Source: Bin55 sp965220235
GTDB taxonomy: Bacteria > Pseudomonadota > Gammaproteobacteria > Pseudomonadales > Azotimanducaceae
Assembly: GCA_965220235.1 (NCBI GenBank)
Contig: OZ244815.1
Location: forward strand, 3,472,001-3,536,000
DNA: 64,000 bases
Direction of reading: 5' to 3'
Positions 17,330-26,807 of this stretch are shown here, in pieces. Both the position numbers and the translations under genes were made by a program. The notes beneath the pieces are model-generated. The model was not told the origin of the DNA, ran no database searches, and worked only from the letters and a program-made list of their open reading frames with translations. The stretch's first letter is position 1. Each line of letters opens with the position of its first letter.

Positions 17330-17808
17330 CTCGGGTTAAGACGTTGGTAGTACGTCACAACACATGGTGCGACAAACGCTGATATGTCGCCACCGTAGGA
17401 CGCGATCTCTCGTACACGCGTTGAGGATACATGAGACCATTCATTCGACGTAGGTAACAACACATATTCAATCGACGGGTCTAACGCCTGATTCATTTCA
17501 AGCATTTGAAATTCGTAGTCGTAATCTGTAACTGTACGTAGGCCGCGAAGCACGAATTTCGTATTGTGTTCGCGGACGAACTCAACTAATAACGTATTGA
17601 ATCCTTCAACAGATACATGACTACCAAACTCCTGCAGCGCTTCACGACAAAGCTCGATACGATCGTGTAACTCAATATCAGGGTCTTTATCGGCAGACGT
17701 ACCGATGGCAACCACAACGTGATCAAAGAGTTTTAAACCACGTTCAACGATATTTGCATGCCCAAAAGTGATCGGATTGAAACTACCTGGATAGACAACC
17801 GTGGACAC
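17326..17808 (-). CDS. coaD: phosphopantetheine adenylyltransferase
   Basis: Fourth step of CoA synthesis, adenylating 4'-phosphopantetheine. 160 residues with GTG start, the YPGSFNPITFGH nucleotide-binding motif and the SSTRVREIA C-terminal motif. It lies beside mutM, as often seen, and faces it. Together with coaBC nearby, two CoA synthesis genes lie within 3 kb. Confidence 0.97.
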   Translation of the reverse strand: MSTVVYPGSFNPITFGHANIVERGLKLFDHVVVAIGTSADKDPDIELHDRIELCREALQEFGSHVSVEGFNTLLVEFVREHNTKFVLRGLRTVTDYDYEFQMLEMNQALDPSIEYVLLPTSNEWSHVSSTRVREIASYGGDISAFVAPCVVTYYQRLNPS

Positions 17809-17864
17809 GAGCGCAGCTTCTGTCGATGAAAAGAAGCACGGATTGTATCGGCGACATTTTGTTG

Positions 17865-18485
17865 TTAGGCTTGGTGTGAGGGACGTCTAAAAACTTGAAT
17901 CCTTACTTCGCCGATCTCTTTTGATTTCCATTCATCCAACGGGCACGAAATAGCTTCGCCGCGCGAAGCGCTTTCAACGTAGACCATCCCTTTATCAGAG
18001 AGATGCGACGCGACCATCCTTAGTACCCGGCTGTAGTCGCGATTTGCATGAAACGGCGGATCGAGAAAGACGAGATCCCAGAGCGTTTTATTACGTTCAA
18101 GCCACTTTACAGCATTCGCTTCGACGACAGCCGCTTGGGCTGCTTCTAAGTCAAATTGTTGACAAGCTTCTCGGAGTTTCACGAGCGTGCGTCGGTCGTT
18201 TTCGACAAACGTTGCGTGTTCAGCACCTCGTGAGAGGGACTCAAACCCCAATATCCCGGTTCCAGCGTACAGATCTAGTACCCGACACCCACGCACGCTA
18301 TCCCCAAGCCAGTTGAATAGAGTCTCGCGAAGTCGGTTTGGTGTCGGTCGTAATTGAGGACGCGTGGCTACCGCAACACGCCGTCCACGCCATTCGCCAG
18401 CAATAATTCGTACTTGGCCAACGTGGTTGCGCGGTCGACGACGCCACCTACTCCGTAACGACTCAGTTCGTCTCGCATACGCCAT
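17865..18485 (-). CDS. rsmD: 16S rRNA (guanine966-N2)-methyltransferase RsmD
   Basis: 206 residues. The N-terminus VRIIAGEWRGRR, the SAM-binding DLYAGTGILGFE and the catalytic LDPPF motif are those of RsmD, which methylates G966 of 16S rRNA. It is divergent from ftsY, an arrangement also known in Pseudomonas and enterobacteria. Confidence 0.95.
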   Translation of the reverse strand: MAYARRTESLRSRWRRRPRNHVGQVRIIAGEWRGRRVAVATRPQLRPTPNRLRETLFNWLGDSVRGCRVLDLYAGTGILGFESLSRGAEHATFVENDRRTLVKLREACQQFDLEAAQAAVVEANAVKWLERNKTLWDLVFLDPPFHANRDYSRVLRMVASHLSDKGMVYVESASRGEAISCPLDEWKSKEIGEVRIQVFRRPSHQA

Positions 18486-18514
18486 GAGCGTAATTACCCA
18501 GTCTTGAAATCCGT

Positions 18515-19459
18515 TTGAACGAAAAAACCAGCCGAGCCCAAAGCAAAGGCATCCTCACGCGATTCAGTAGCGCGCTGGCCAAAACCAGATCGCAATTTGG
18601 CAACGGCGTCAGCTCCCTGTTAGTGGGCAGGAGGCAACTTGATGAGCATATATTAGAGGAATTACGTACGCAATTACTCATGTCCGACGTCGGGGTCGCG
18701 GCGACGGACCGTTTGTTAGACAATCTAAGCCGCGCCGTCCGCAAAAAGAAACTTCGCGATGGCGAATCTGCACTGCAGGCACTTCGACTAGATATAGGAC
18801 AAACGGTCGCACCCCTTCAAAGAGAATTCAAAGTATCAGCTCCTCGTCCGTTTGTTGTTTTGGTAGTCGGTGTAAACGGAGTAGGCAAAACTACAACGAT
18901 AGGTAAATTAAGTCACCACCTACAAAACCAAGGTCATTCGGTTCTCTTAGCGGCTGGTGATACGTATCGAGCAGCAGCGATCGAGCAACTCCAGATTTGG
19001 GGACATCGCACTGGGGTTACTGTGATCTCTCAACGACCTGGGGCTGATAGCGCATCAGTGATTCACGATGCCGTCGAAGCAGCAGCAGCCCGGAACATCG
19101 AGGTAGTCCTCGCGGATACAGCAGGTCGACTGCAAAACAAATCGAACCTAATGGCCGAGCTATCAAAGATTCGTCGCGTTGTGCAAAGATATGATGCCTC
19201 CGCACCCCACGAGACACTACTGGTATTGGACGCGAATATCGGGCAGAACGCAATCACGCAGGTGCAAGAATTCAAGGAAGCGGCCGACGTTAGTGGATTG
19301 ATCGTAACGAAGCTCGATGGTTCTGCTAAGGCCGGCGTCATCGTAGGGATCGCAGAGGAAGACCCACTACCGTTGTATTTTGTCGGACTTGGAGAATCTC
19401 AAGACGATCTTCAACCATTCGATGCACGCGCCTACGCAAACGGCTTGTTCGACTCTTGA
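18515..19459 (+). CDS. ftsY: signal recognition particle receptor FtsY
   Basis: SRP GTPase that docks nascent membrane-protein complexes at the Sec translocon. 314 residues from a TTG start. The NG domain has GVNGVGKTTTIGKL (G1), DTAGR (G3) and TKLDGSAKAG (G4). The long acidic A domain of E. coli FtsY is missing, as in many other bacteria. It overlaps ftsE by 4 bases. Confidence 0.96.
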   Translation: MNEKTSRAQSKGILTRFSSALAKTRSQFGNGVSSLLVGRRQLDEHILEELRTQLLMSDVGVAATDRLLDNLSRAVRKKKLRDGESALQALRLDIGQTVAPLQREFKVSAPRPFVVLVVGVNGVGKTTTIGKLSHHLQNQGHSVLLAAGDTYRAAAIEQLQIWGHRTGVTVISQRPGADSASVIHDAVEAAAARNIEVVLADTAGRLQNKSNLMAELSKIRRVVQRYDASAPHETLLVLDANIGQNAITQVQEFKEAADVSGLIVTKLDGSAKAGVIVGIAEEDPLPLYFVGLGESQDDLQPFDARAYANGLFDS

Positions 19460-20130
19460 AGATTATTGAATTTAACGGTGTCGACCATGTCTTCCCGGAC
19501 GGCACGAAACCACTTCAGAATATTTCGTTATCGATTGAAGAAGGAACCCTTCATTTCGTAGTTGGCCCTTCCGGCTCTGGCAAAACCACGCTTCTAAACC
19601 TTCTCCTTGGACTCTACCAACCCGCAGAAGGCGCGATATGGGTTAACGAGCGCAACATTTGCGTACTCTCCGAACGTCAATTGACTCTCTATCGCCAACA
19701 CATCGGAACCGTTTTCCAGCAGAACAACCTAATCCCGCATCGAACTGTATTCGAAAACGTTGCGATGCCACTCTGGTTGCGGGGCGTCGAACGTCGTGAA
19801 GTACAAAGAGTCGTCGTGCAGATGCTCGAAGAAGTCGGCTTAACAGGTTTCGAAGAAGTCCTTCCGTTACACCTATCCAGCGGCGATCAACAGCGTGTCG
19901 CGATCGCTCGCGCTTTGATTACGGGTCCTCGCATTGTTGTAGCCGACGAGCCAACCGGGAACTTGGATCGTCAGTTAGCAGGAAGCGTGACCCAATTACT
20001 CAAGCATCAAACCACACTTGGCGTCACAGTGATCATGGTTTCCCATGACGAGGAGTTAACGAAATTTGCTGACACCATCAGTCGGCTGGAACCCGCGCTG
20101 AACAAGATTGGCACGAGCACGCTAAAGTGA
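19456..20130 (+). CDS. ftsE: cell division ATP-binding protein FtsE
   Basis: ABC-type ATPase that works with FtsX to activate septal peptidoglycan hydrolases. 224 residues from TTG. The Walker A is GPSGSGKTT and the Walker B is IVVADEPTGNLD. The signature reads LSSGDQQR rather than the usual LSGGEQQR, so it is slightly divergent. Start overlaps the ftsY stop and the end overlaps ftsX. Confidence 0.95.
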   Translation: MKIIEFNGVDHVFPDGTKPLQNISLSIEEGTLHFVVGPSGSGKTTLLNLLLGLYQPAEGAIWVNERNICVLSERQLTLYRQHIGTVFQQNNLIPHRTVFENVAMPLWLRGVERREVQRVVVQMLEEVGLTGFEEVLPLHLSSGDQQRVAIARALITGPRIVVADEPTGNLDRQLAGSVTQLLKHQTTLGVTVIMVSHDEELTKFADTISRLEPALNKIGTSTLK

Positions 20131-21098
20131 CCATGTTCAACCGAAATCCAATGCCTTGGCCTAGAGCAGCACGTAGTCAACGAGCATGGATTCGTGACCA
20201 TTTTCGGTTCTTCAAAGAAGCATTGCACCACATGCTTGTACATGTGGTCATGACTTTTTTCGTCATGTTGTTGATCGGGGTCTCAATTGCCTTGCCGTCC
20301 GGCTTGTGGGTTATCCGCGACTACTTGAGCTACGCTGATCTTGCATGGCCGACTGAACGCGGCTTCAATGTTTTCTTCGAGAGTGAGGCGACCGAGACAC
20401 AGATCAACTCAACTGCTCAAACCATTAGGAACCACAATTTCGTCACAGAAGCGTACTTAATACCGAAGAGCGTAGCGCTACAAGAATTCTTGATTGCGGC
20501 TGATTTGCCCGATATTGCGGAAGGAATGGCGGAGAACCCACTTCCCGACACCCTAACTGTTCTTGTGAAGGAGAACATACAAGTGGTCGAGGTCGAACGA
20601 CTGACCGATTTCATAAGACGGCTGGAGACAGTAGATCAAGTAAGTTACGACGCACAAATCACCGTTCGGTTCAACGCGATCCATACGATCTTCAACCGCA
20701 TGTTATGGGTCGTCGCGGGCACATTCTGTCTATTCGCGTTGTTTGTATCCGCGTCTGCCGTACGAATTGCGATCGAATCCCGTCTTCACGAAATTCGCAT
20801 CCTTCACGTGATCGGTAGCCCAGGACGGATTACCCGTGGTCCTTTCCTATGGTGTGGATTCATGTATGGCACACTAGGAGGCATTCTCGCAGCGGTACTT
20901 TTGACACTCGTGCTTATGTTCGTCGAGGAACCATTGCGAACGCTAACTGCTAGTTATGGCGTTGGACGTGACTTGCAAAATCTCGATTGGACGTTCGTGG
21001 GTGCCTTGTGTGCGATTGGTGCTTTCCTCGGATTGAGTAGTGCGCTTTACTCGTCGTGGCGTCATCTTCAACGCGTTACCCGAAACTGGGTGATTTAG
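20127..21098 (+). CDS. ftsX: cell division permease-like protein FtsX
   Basis: Membrane partner of FtsE, 323 residues. One membrane helix lies near residues 35-55, followed by a periplasmic domain (about 70-190) that contacts EnvC or amidase activators, then three C-terminal helices. It has the usual FtsX layout. The rpoH gene that usually follows ftsX in gammaproteobacteria is absent; a convergent subtilase gene lies there instead. Confidence 0.94.
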   Translation: MTMFNRNPMPWPRAARSQRAWIRDHFRFFKEALHHMLVHVVMTFFVMLLIGVSIALPSGLWVIRDYLSYADLAWPTERGFNVFFESEATETQINSTAQTIRNHNFVTEAYLIPKSVALQEFLIAADLPDIAEGMAENPLPDTLTVLVKENIQVVEVERLTDFIRRLETVDQVSYDAQITVRFNAIHTIFNRMLWVVAGTFCLFALFVSASAVRIAIESRLHEIRILHVIGSPGRITRGPFLWCGFMYGTLGGILAAVLLTLVLMFVEEPLRTLTASYGVGRDLQNLDWTFVGALCAIGAFLGLSSALYSSWRHLQRVTRNWVI

Positions 21099-21122
21099 GG
21101 AAGTCTCAATCGCCCGCGACTA

Positions 21123-23663
21123 CTACTGGTGGTTGCCGTACCAAGCCCTAAGCGCCCACGAATTCAACGTACCAGTGTCCCCTTCAGCCGCGTCGATGAC
21201 AAGAAGCGTCCATGTTCCTCGAGGCGACTCTCCATAAAACGCGTTACTAAGCAATCGCCACTCTAGTGTTTGCTCACCTGCAAGAGTCCCGTTAAACACC
21301 GGATTCATGATGCTCTTCGTTCCAGATGGTGACTCAAGTTCAATACTAAGATCGACCAAGTTCTCGTGGGTACCCGAAAGGTGCAGCTGAATCGCTTCGA
21401 TATTCGAAGTTGATGGTAAATCAAGATTAAGTCGCTGTTCAATTCCGGCGCCGTCGTGATCCGGGATTTGAAGGCCGTCGGTTGAAGCCGTAAACCAGTC
21501 TGACATCGATTGAGTGCCAAGACTATCAGGCTGATAGCCGTTTCGCAGTAAAGCGAGTGCAGCGTCAACGTCTACCACGCCAAAACCAAAGTGGTTATGA
21601 AAATCGAACCCAGCAGCATTCGTGATCCAATCGAGATAGAACGTAGCCAATCGGTTACCGATCATCACTCGCACGTCCGTTGCCGCGTTGATCAAGCCAC
21701 CCGGTCGCCGAGCGGTGCTAGCCAGAACGTGCTTAACATCCCGCCACGTCAAGGCGGGTTCCTCTTCGAGTAATAGCGCAACAACGCCCGTAACGTGAGG
21801 CGCCGCGGCAGATGTTCCGTTGAAGTTGCTGAAATAGTCGCCAAACGGGTCAGCAGAAGTATCCCTTGCGAGTCCTGGGTAATTCCTTGCGCTATATCCG
21901 CGTTCACGTCCGTATTGGTCCGTCGTGACTGTTGCCGGGTTAGAAACGCCGTACTCGCCCGCTGGTGCCGAAACCCAAAGGTTACTGCCAGCACTCGAAT
22001 ACGAAGCTCTTCCACCGGCGGCGTTCAACGCCCCGACAACAATTACGTACGGTAGATCGTTTAATCCGTCACCGCTAGAACTACTACAACCGGTCAGTGC
22101 ATGGACTTGATGTTCGAAGTGCATGCACAATCGAAAAGCGTTTCCCGCTGACTTGACGTAGATCGCTCCAAGTCCATCGCGCAACTGCGATGTGCCATAA
22201 CGAACAATGCTGTTGTCGGGTTCGTTGTACTGCGAGCCGAGTGAACCGTAACTCATATTGAATACGTCAATCCGTTCAGAGTTCGGCGATTCAGAGCTTC
22301 CTCCGAGCGCGTCTTCCTCACAACACTGTTCGCTTAAGAAGTTAAACCCGAACAAACTCGCGTCAGGTGCGACACCACGGATACCTAGTCCATTGTTTGC
22401 TGCCGCAGCTATGATGCCGGCAACGGTCGTTCCATGGTCCCCTCGAGAGTCGGGGAGATAAGGATCTGACGCACTCGCGTTGTGCCAAGCTTTGCCGTTG
22501 TCGGGATTTGCTTTGAAATTGAATGAACCACCCTCAACGATATTCTGTGCCAAATCTGGATGGCAGATCTCCAATCCCGTATCTACGACCGCAACATTCA
22601 CACCACGACCTGAAGGCGTGCCGGTCGCTAGCACCTCACCCATGCGTATATCTTCTCCCGCCCTTCCCCCGTCTTCAGCAAATGCGTTCTGACCGTCGTT
22701 CCGTAATGGCCATTGACTCGCGAATAATGGGTCATCGGTCTCCGTCGGTCGTGCTCGGTCTGGTGCCTCACAACGCACCATGATCTCACCGTGCGGGTCC
22801 ATCGTGAATCCGATCTGATCGGTATTTGGAAGTCGACCTGTAGAGTCCTCCTCCGGAGGTGGTTCAACTGTCGACGAGATCCAATACGTTTCGTTCGGTG
22901 AGTAGCGTTGCAAATCCAGGTTCACCTCAGTCTCAAAGACGGACCGTCTTTCGATGGGTGGGATAGTGATGTCGGAGATTTCCTCGATGACTTGCCCGAA
23001 TTCACCAGGTTGAATTAACTGATAGGTAATCACCGAAGCAGTCGTCGCTGAAGAGGGTAATGTGCCAATATTTAGAGCATTCAACTCTAATGTAGCCATC
23101 TCTGCACCAAAACTCGCAGACGTATAGAGATAGATTTCCACTTTGCCGCGTTTTTCATTTGCTCTGAGCGGTTCGTCGAGGTTATCTTCAATCGTAAGTG
23201 TGACGCTTGAAGGTATGCCTGCGTTAACTCCTGGCGACCTGTTCGTGGCGAAGTCTGGAAACCTAATAGTCAACGATTCCGCATCCTCAGCTAACCAATC
23301 ATCAAGTGGCCTTATTCTGGTTGTTGCGCGAGTTTGATTCGGACTGAAAGAGAGTACTTCGTCATCTATTTCATAGTCCAGGTCCTTTGTCGCACTACCC
23401 GTGAAAGCCAGTGGGACTGAAATACTCCGATTTACTTGTGGTGTTAGATCAACCCAAATCTCTATTTCATTCAGGCTGCCCTCAGTTAGTTCGACCTCGC
23501 CCGCAGTTATCGTGGTTGTTACCGGTGTAAGTGGTTGAACCACATCAGGACCTGAACCGGAATCTGACGATCCGCAGGCGTTAAGAAGCAGCATCGAGAC
23601 ACTTCCCAACCAAAAGATCGAGCGGAAATGTCGCCAGGAAAGCAAGGTGAGGGTCTGAATCAA
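21123..23663 (-). CDS. secreted lipoprotein subtilase (S8) with Calx-beta-like and P domains
   Basis: 846-residue exported serine protease. The signal peptide ends in a lipobox (LLNAC). A Calx-beta-like domain is at about 50-155. The S8 catalytic core has Asp in AVVDTGLEICHPDL (about 360), His in RGDHGTTVAG (about 409) and Ser in NGTSAAAPHVTG (about 614). A C-terminal proprotein-convertase P-type domain (about 730-846) follows. No propeptide is fused to it: the upstream gene, overlapping by 4 bases, encodes what looks like that propeptide. It probably sits on the cell surface or outer membrane. Confidence 0.93.
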   Translation of the reverse strand: MIQTLTLLSWRHFRSIFWLGSVSMLLLNACGSSDSGSGPDVVQPLTPVTTTITAGEVELTEGSLNEIEIWVDLTPQVNRSISVPLAFTGSATKDLDYEIDDEVLSFSPNQTRATTRIRPLDDWLAEDAESLTIRFPDFATNRSPGVNAGIPSSVTLTIEDNLDEPLRANEKRGKVEIYLYTSASFGAEMATLELNALNIGTLPSSATTASVITYQLIQPGEFGQVIEEISDITIPPIERRSVFETEVNLDLQRYSPNETYWISSTVEPPPEEDSTGRLPNTDQIGFTMDPHGEIMVRCEAPDRARPTETDDPLFASQWPLRNDGQNAFAEDGGRAGEDIRMGEVLATGTPSGRGVNVAVVDTGLEICHPDLAQNIVEGGSFNFKANPDNGKAWHNASASDPYLPDSRGDHGTTVAGIIAAAANNGLGIRGVAPDASLFGFNFLSEQCCEEDALGGSSESPNSERIDVFNMSYGSLGSQYNEPDNSIVRYGTSQLRDGLGAIYVKSAGNAFRLCMHFEHQVHALTGCSSSSGDGLNDLPYVIVVGALNAAGGRASYSSAGSNLWVSAPAGEYGVSNPATVTTDQYGRERGYSARNYPGLARDTSADPFGDYFSNFNGTSAAAPHVTGVVALLLEEEPALTWRDVKHVLASTARRPGGLINAATDVRVMIGNRLATFYLDWITNAAGFDFHNHFGFGVVDVDAALALLRNGYQPDSLGTQSMSDWFTASTDGLQIPDHDGAGIEQRLNLDLPSTSNIEAIQLHLSGTHENLVDLSIELESPSGTKSIMNPVFNGTLAGEQTLEWRLLSNAFYGESPRGTWTLLVIDAAEGDTGTLNSWALRAWYGNHQ

Positions 23664-24235
23664 AGAGGAATCATCAGAGGACGCTTGAGCTGCAACTCAG
23701 CGTGTTTGATGCGATGATCCGATTGAAGTTGCTTTACCGTACTTATTGGGTTCTGACCCGGACGAAGCCAGAGAATTGAATAACCGAGACCTGGATAACG
23801 CTTTGCTCGAACCGCGTCGACCTCCTCCGCGATCACGCTGAGCCGCTCAGGGTTGTCGAGTTTCACCAAGACTCGATTGTCGACCTCGTGAAACCGCTTA
23901 TCCGTCGTTCCAAATACAACGTGTGGTTCGCGACGCGTCACGTCATACCACTGAGAGTGCGTGACCGCTCTTGAGTCTGTAGCCGTGAACCGAATCAATT
24001 CACCAAGGCGCTCTACTCGCAATACTGTGCCAGACTCTGTAGTAACGGGCTCTGTCAGTGCAGTTTCCGATACCTGAATCAGCGCCTGGTCGGCGTAGGT
24101 GATCTTATTTAGCGGCTGTGTCTGAGCAAGAGCAGGTACGACTACGAGGCATAACAAGACGCCATACAACCACGCACCCGCATGATGAAATTGGGGAGCC
24201 TGATAGCTAAGCCGCGACGCTTGCTTCCGCGACAT
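23660..24235 (-). CDS. exported stand-alone subtilase propeptide-like protein
   Basis: About 191 residues from the ATG at 24235 (24280 is also open). A signal peptide ends near VVVPALAQ. The C-terminal half (segments VLVKLDNPERL, PGLGYSILWLRPGQNP and DHRIKHAELQL) looks like the N-terminal prodomain found fused to kexin-like bacterial subtilases. Those prodomains fold the protease and inhibit it until cleaved. The stop overlaps the start of the subtilase gene by 4 bases, so the two are probably made in equal amounts. Function is inferred from fold resemblance and position. Confidence 0.7.
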   Translation of the reverse strand: MSRKQASRLSYQAPQFHHAGAWLYGVLLCLVVVPALAQTQPLNKITYADQALIQVSETALTEPVTTESGTVLRVERLGELIRFTATDSRAVTHSQWYDVTRREPHVVFGTTDKRFHEVDNRVLVKLDNPERLSVIAEEVDAVRAKRYPGLGYSILWLRPGQNPISTVKQLQSDHRIKHAELQLKRPLMIPL

Positions 24236-25031
24236 AAACGATACTCTCGTCTGGTTTCTGCATCCAAAGAAATGCTTCACGTCGACTCGGACTGGACTGC
24301 TCTGCTAACTCGACGCCATGTACCGTCACCAAGTCGTCGCACCAACAGGGATTCGTAAATTTCAAATCGAGCTTTCCGCTCTTCGCCCAAGCGTCTCCGA
24401 AGTAAGACTCCAGCACCGTTCCAGCGTAAGCCATGGTCATCCTTCCGCCCACCACAACACGTTGAAAACCAAGCTCCTTCGCCGCTTCATCATCAGTGTG
24501 ATAGTTGGCATCACCATGGAAGAAGATACCGCACATTTCCTTCGTAATCGTTGTTTCTAATCCACCAAAACGCTCGCCGTCCGGAACAATGAATTTCCGC
24601 GCGCCAGGCTTTTTTGTCGGATCACGAAGTTGGACACTTTCACCACTAATCCGTTCACGCAGGAAACTCTGGTGGTGGTATGTTCTGATGACTAGCTCTT
24701 CATCATCATTCAATAGATCTACCCGATATTTCACGACTTGACGATCACGCTTGTCGTATATATCTGTGATCTCACCCGTGACGTGGTAACCGTAATCCCG
24801 CTGTAGGGGTTGGCGGAGTTCCCACTCTTGACGCATCCATAAGTGACCGATCTGATACGGGAACGCGATTTCGGCAAAGTATCCGTTATCCACACCCGTC
24901 GCAATCATCGCCGGAACTCCCCCATTAGGACCGGCTTCGAGATTTAAACCTGTGTGGTAATCCGACAATAAGGTGTCGTCGATTGTGAAGCGATTGGTCG
25001 ATAACGATTTACCAATGTATGGATCTGCCAT
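24207..25031 (-). CDS. double-hotdog MaoC-like dehydratase/hydratase
   Basis: 274 residues with two hotdog-like halves. The N-terminal half resembles FAS1-type dehydratase domains. The C-terminal half carries HGDANYHTDDEAAKELGFQR, resembling the MaoC Asp/His active-site loop. Such proteins hydrate enoyl-CoAs in lipid or steroid degradation. It ends inside the start region of the propeptide-like gene but is probably functionally unrelated to it. Exact substrate unknown. Confidence 0.8.
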   Translation of the reverse strand: MADPYIGKSLSTNRFTIDDTLLSDYHTGLNLEAGPNGGVPAMIATGVDNGYFAEIAFPYQIGHLWMRQEWELRQPLQRDYGYHVTGEITDIYDKRDRQVVKYRVDLLNDDEELVIRTYHHQSFLRERISGESVQLRDPTKKPGARKFIVPDGERFGGLETTITKEMCGIFFHGDANYHTDDEAAKELGFQRVVVGGRMTMAYAGTVLESYFGDAWAKSGKLDLKFTNPCWCDDLVTVHGVELAEQSSPSRREAFLWMQKPDESIVYVAEASVAA

Positions 25032-25120
25032 GATTTTTATGCCACTAACATAACTTCGCTCGAATTATCCATCGGTTGACGAGGACGAATGTGACATGAT
25101 TCCAAACTTGCAATGAACCA

Positions 25121-25615
25121 ATGTCGTTAACAAGAGCACCAATGTTCAGACGGATTAGAGCGCCGTGTTTTGCGCTGCTTCTATTCGGTTTTCAGGCACC
25201 GATTCTCAATGGGCAACTCGCATCTCCGCTCTTTCAGAATCCTCAAGTACCTTTGGTCGTGCATACCGTGAGTGGATCTGAAATCCATCTTAAAACCGTC
25301 ATCGTGTCGAAACCAGAGGATCTCAGGCAAGGACTAATGTACGTCAAGTATCTACCCGCAAACACAACGATGCTCTTCCTTCATCAGCAACCGCGGACCG
25401 CATCGATGTGGATGAAGAACACATACATCCCACTCGACATGTGGTGGGTGGATGCGAACATGACGATCCGACACATTGTTCACAGTACAACCCCGCATTC
25501 GTTGGAGTCGATCGCATACGACAAGCCAGTCCGTGCAGTGATCGAAATCAATGCGGGTTTAACTCGACTACTCGGTATCTCAGAAGGATCAAGAGTTGAA
25601 TTCGATACTCGTTAA
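25121..25615 (+). CDS. exported DUF192 protein
   Basis: 164 residues with a hydrophobic N-terminal segment and a DUF192 domain, recognised by the RQGLMYVKYLP segment and the SMWMKNTYIPLDMWWVD block. The biochemical role of DUF192 is not established. A start at the second ATG (25142) would give a more compact signal peptide. Confidence 0.88.
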   Translation: MSLTRAPMFRRIRAPCFALLLFGFQAPILNGQLASPLFQNPQVPLVVHTVSGSEIHLKTVIVSKPEDLRQGLMYVKYLPANTTMLFLHQQPRTASMWMKNTYIPLDMWWVDANMTIRHIVHSTTPHSLESIAYDKPVRAVIEINAGLTRLLGISEGSRVEFDTR

Positions 25616-25819
25616 CTCGACTTGGGAGTCTCACGAGATTGGCGTTCTTTTTAAAGAATCAGCGCTTGACAAAAGCCATCTTAAAATGAGCCGACGCTCG
25701 GTAGAAACGGTCGAGATCACGGGTCCTAAATATGAGCCTAATGCCTGTGAGTCAAGTTGTTATTCGACCGCGACACCCCTCGCGGGTTTCAAGACGTTTT
25801 GGCAAAGTAAATACGTCCA

Positions 25820-26779
25820 ATGGAATTTCCCGGAGTACGTCCTCCTGTGGTTAAGCAATCATTAGACGTCGATCAAATACCGTTGCATCCCAGCACTTGG
25901 GGGTGGTGGATATTTATTGGCGTCGTGTGGGTGTTATTCAAACCAATTTCAATTGGGACTTCGCGCAATTGGGGAAAGAGCCTATCTCACATTATCAAAC
26001 GGATCAGTCCTAAACGATTCAACGTTATTCGACGGAATCTTGAGCTCGTCTTCCCAGACATGGACATTGATGCGCGCGAATCGCTGGCGCAACGCAATTT
26101 AGAGGAAACCATCGCCGGATATTTCGAAGCCGCTTACATCATGCTCCATGGCTACGATTCAATCACGTCGAATTGTGAAATCCGGGGGCGCGAAACGCTA
26201 GATACTGCACTAGCTGAAGGTAAGAATGTCCTACTTATTGGTGCTCATTTCACTTGTCTAGAAAGTTGCGGATGCGCTCTAGGAACGGATGCGCCCGTGG
26301 ATATCGTCCATCGCCGCCAAAATGCTGTCGTCGGAAACTATCTGATTCTGAGACACCGCAAGAAAGTATTCGCAAGCGTGATTGAGCGTGACGACAGGAA
26401 GGGGTTATCTCGAGCTTTCGGTGACAAGACCCGACAACGGATTGTCTGGACCGGACCCGATCAAGATATGGGTCACCAACGGTCTGTGTTCGTGCCTTTT
26501 TTAGGCGTCGAAAAAGCTGCGACACTTAAGCTCACGTCTCGAATCGCGGCACGGTACGACATGACGCCCGTGTTTGTTGAATTCTCCTACCAAGAAGCAA
26601 ATCCAAAGTGGATCGTTCACTATCGACCCATCGATAACTATCCAACTGGCGATCAGGTAGGCGACGCAGCGACTCTAAATCGGGTCATCGGTGAATCAGT
26701 ACAGCGAAAACCCGAACAGTACTACTGGGTACATCGACGATTTAAAACACTAGAGGATGGTACAACCCGCAAGTACTAA
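25820..26779 (+). CDS. lipid A lauroyl-type acyltransferase (LpxL/HtrB family)
   Basis: 319 residues, inner-membrane acyltransferase adding a secondary acyl chain to lipid A. N-terminal membrane helix at about 27-45. The catalytic His-x4-Glu is in GAHFTCLES. The segments TGPDQDMG and VFVPFLGVEKA match the substrate-binding region of the family. It supports a Gram-negative outer membrane with LPS. The gene is monocistronic and faces ilvE. Confidence 0.93.
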   Translation: MEFPGVRPPVVKQSLDVDQIPLHPSTWGWWIFIGVVWVLFKPISIGTSRNWGKSLSHIIKRISPKRFNVIRRNLELVFPDMDIDARESLAQRNLEETIAGYFEAAYIMLHGYDSITSNCEIRGRETLDTALAEGKNVLLIGAHFTCLESCGCALGTDAPVDIVHRRQNAVVGNYLILRHRKKVFASVIERDDRKGLSRAFGDKTRQRIVWTGPDQDMGHQRSVFVPFLGVEKAATLKLTSRIAARYDMTPVFVEFSYQEANPKWIVHYRPIDNYPTGDQVGDAATLNRVIGESVQRKPEQYYWVHRRFKTLEDGTTRKY

Positions 26780-26807
26780 CGCTGATCCGAATCAAGGTAA
26801 TACCGCT

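Noticed and set aside
25596..25865. Rightward 89-codon reading between the DUF192 gene and the LpxL-type gene.
   Set aside because: It overlaps both neighbours and has no recognisable features. Most likely chance.
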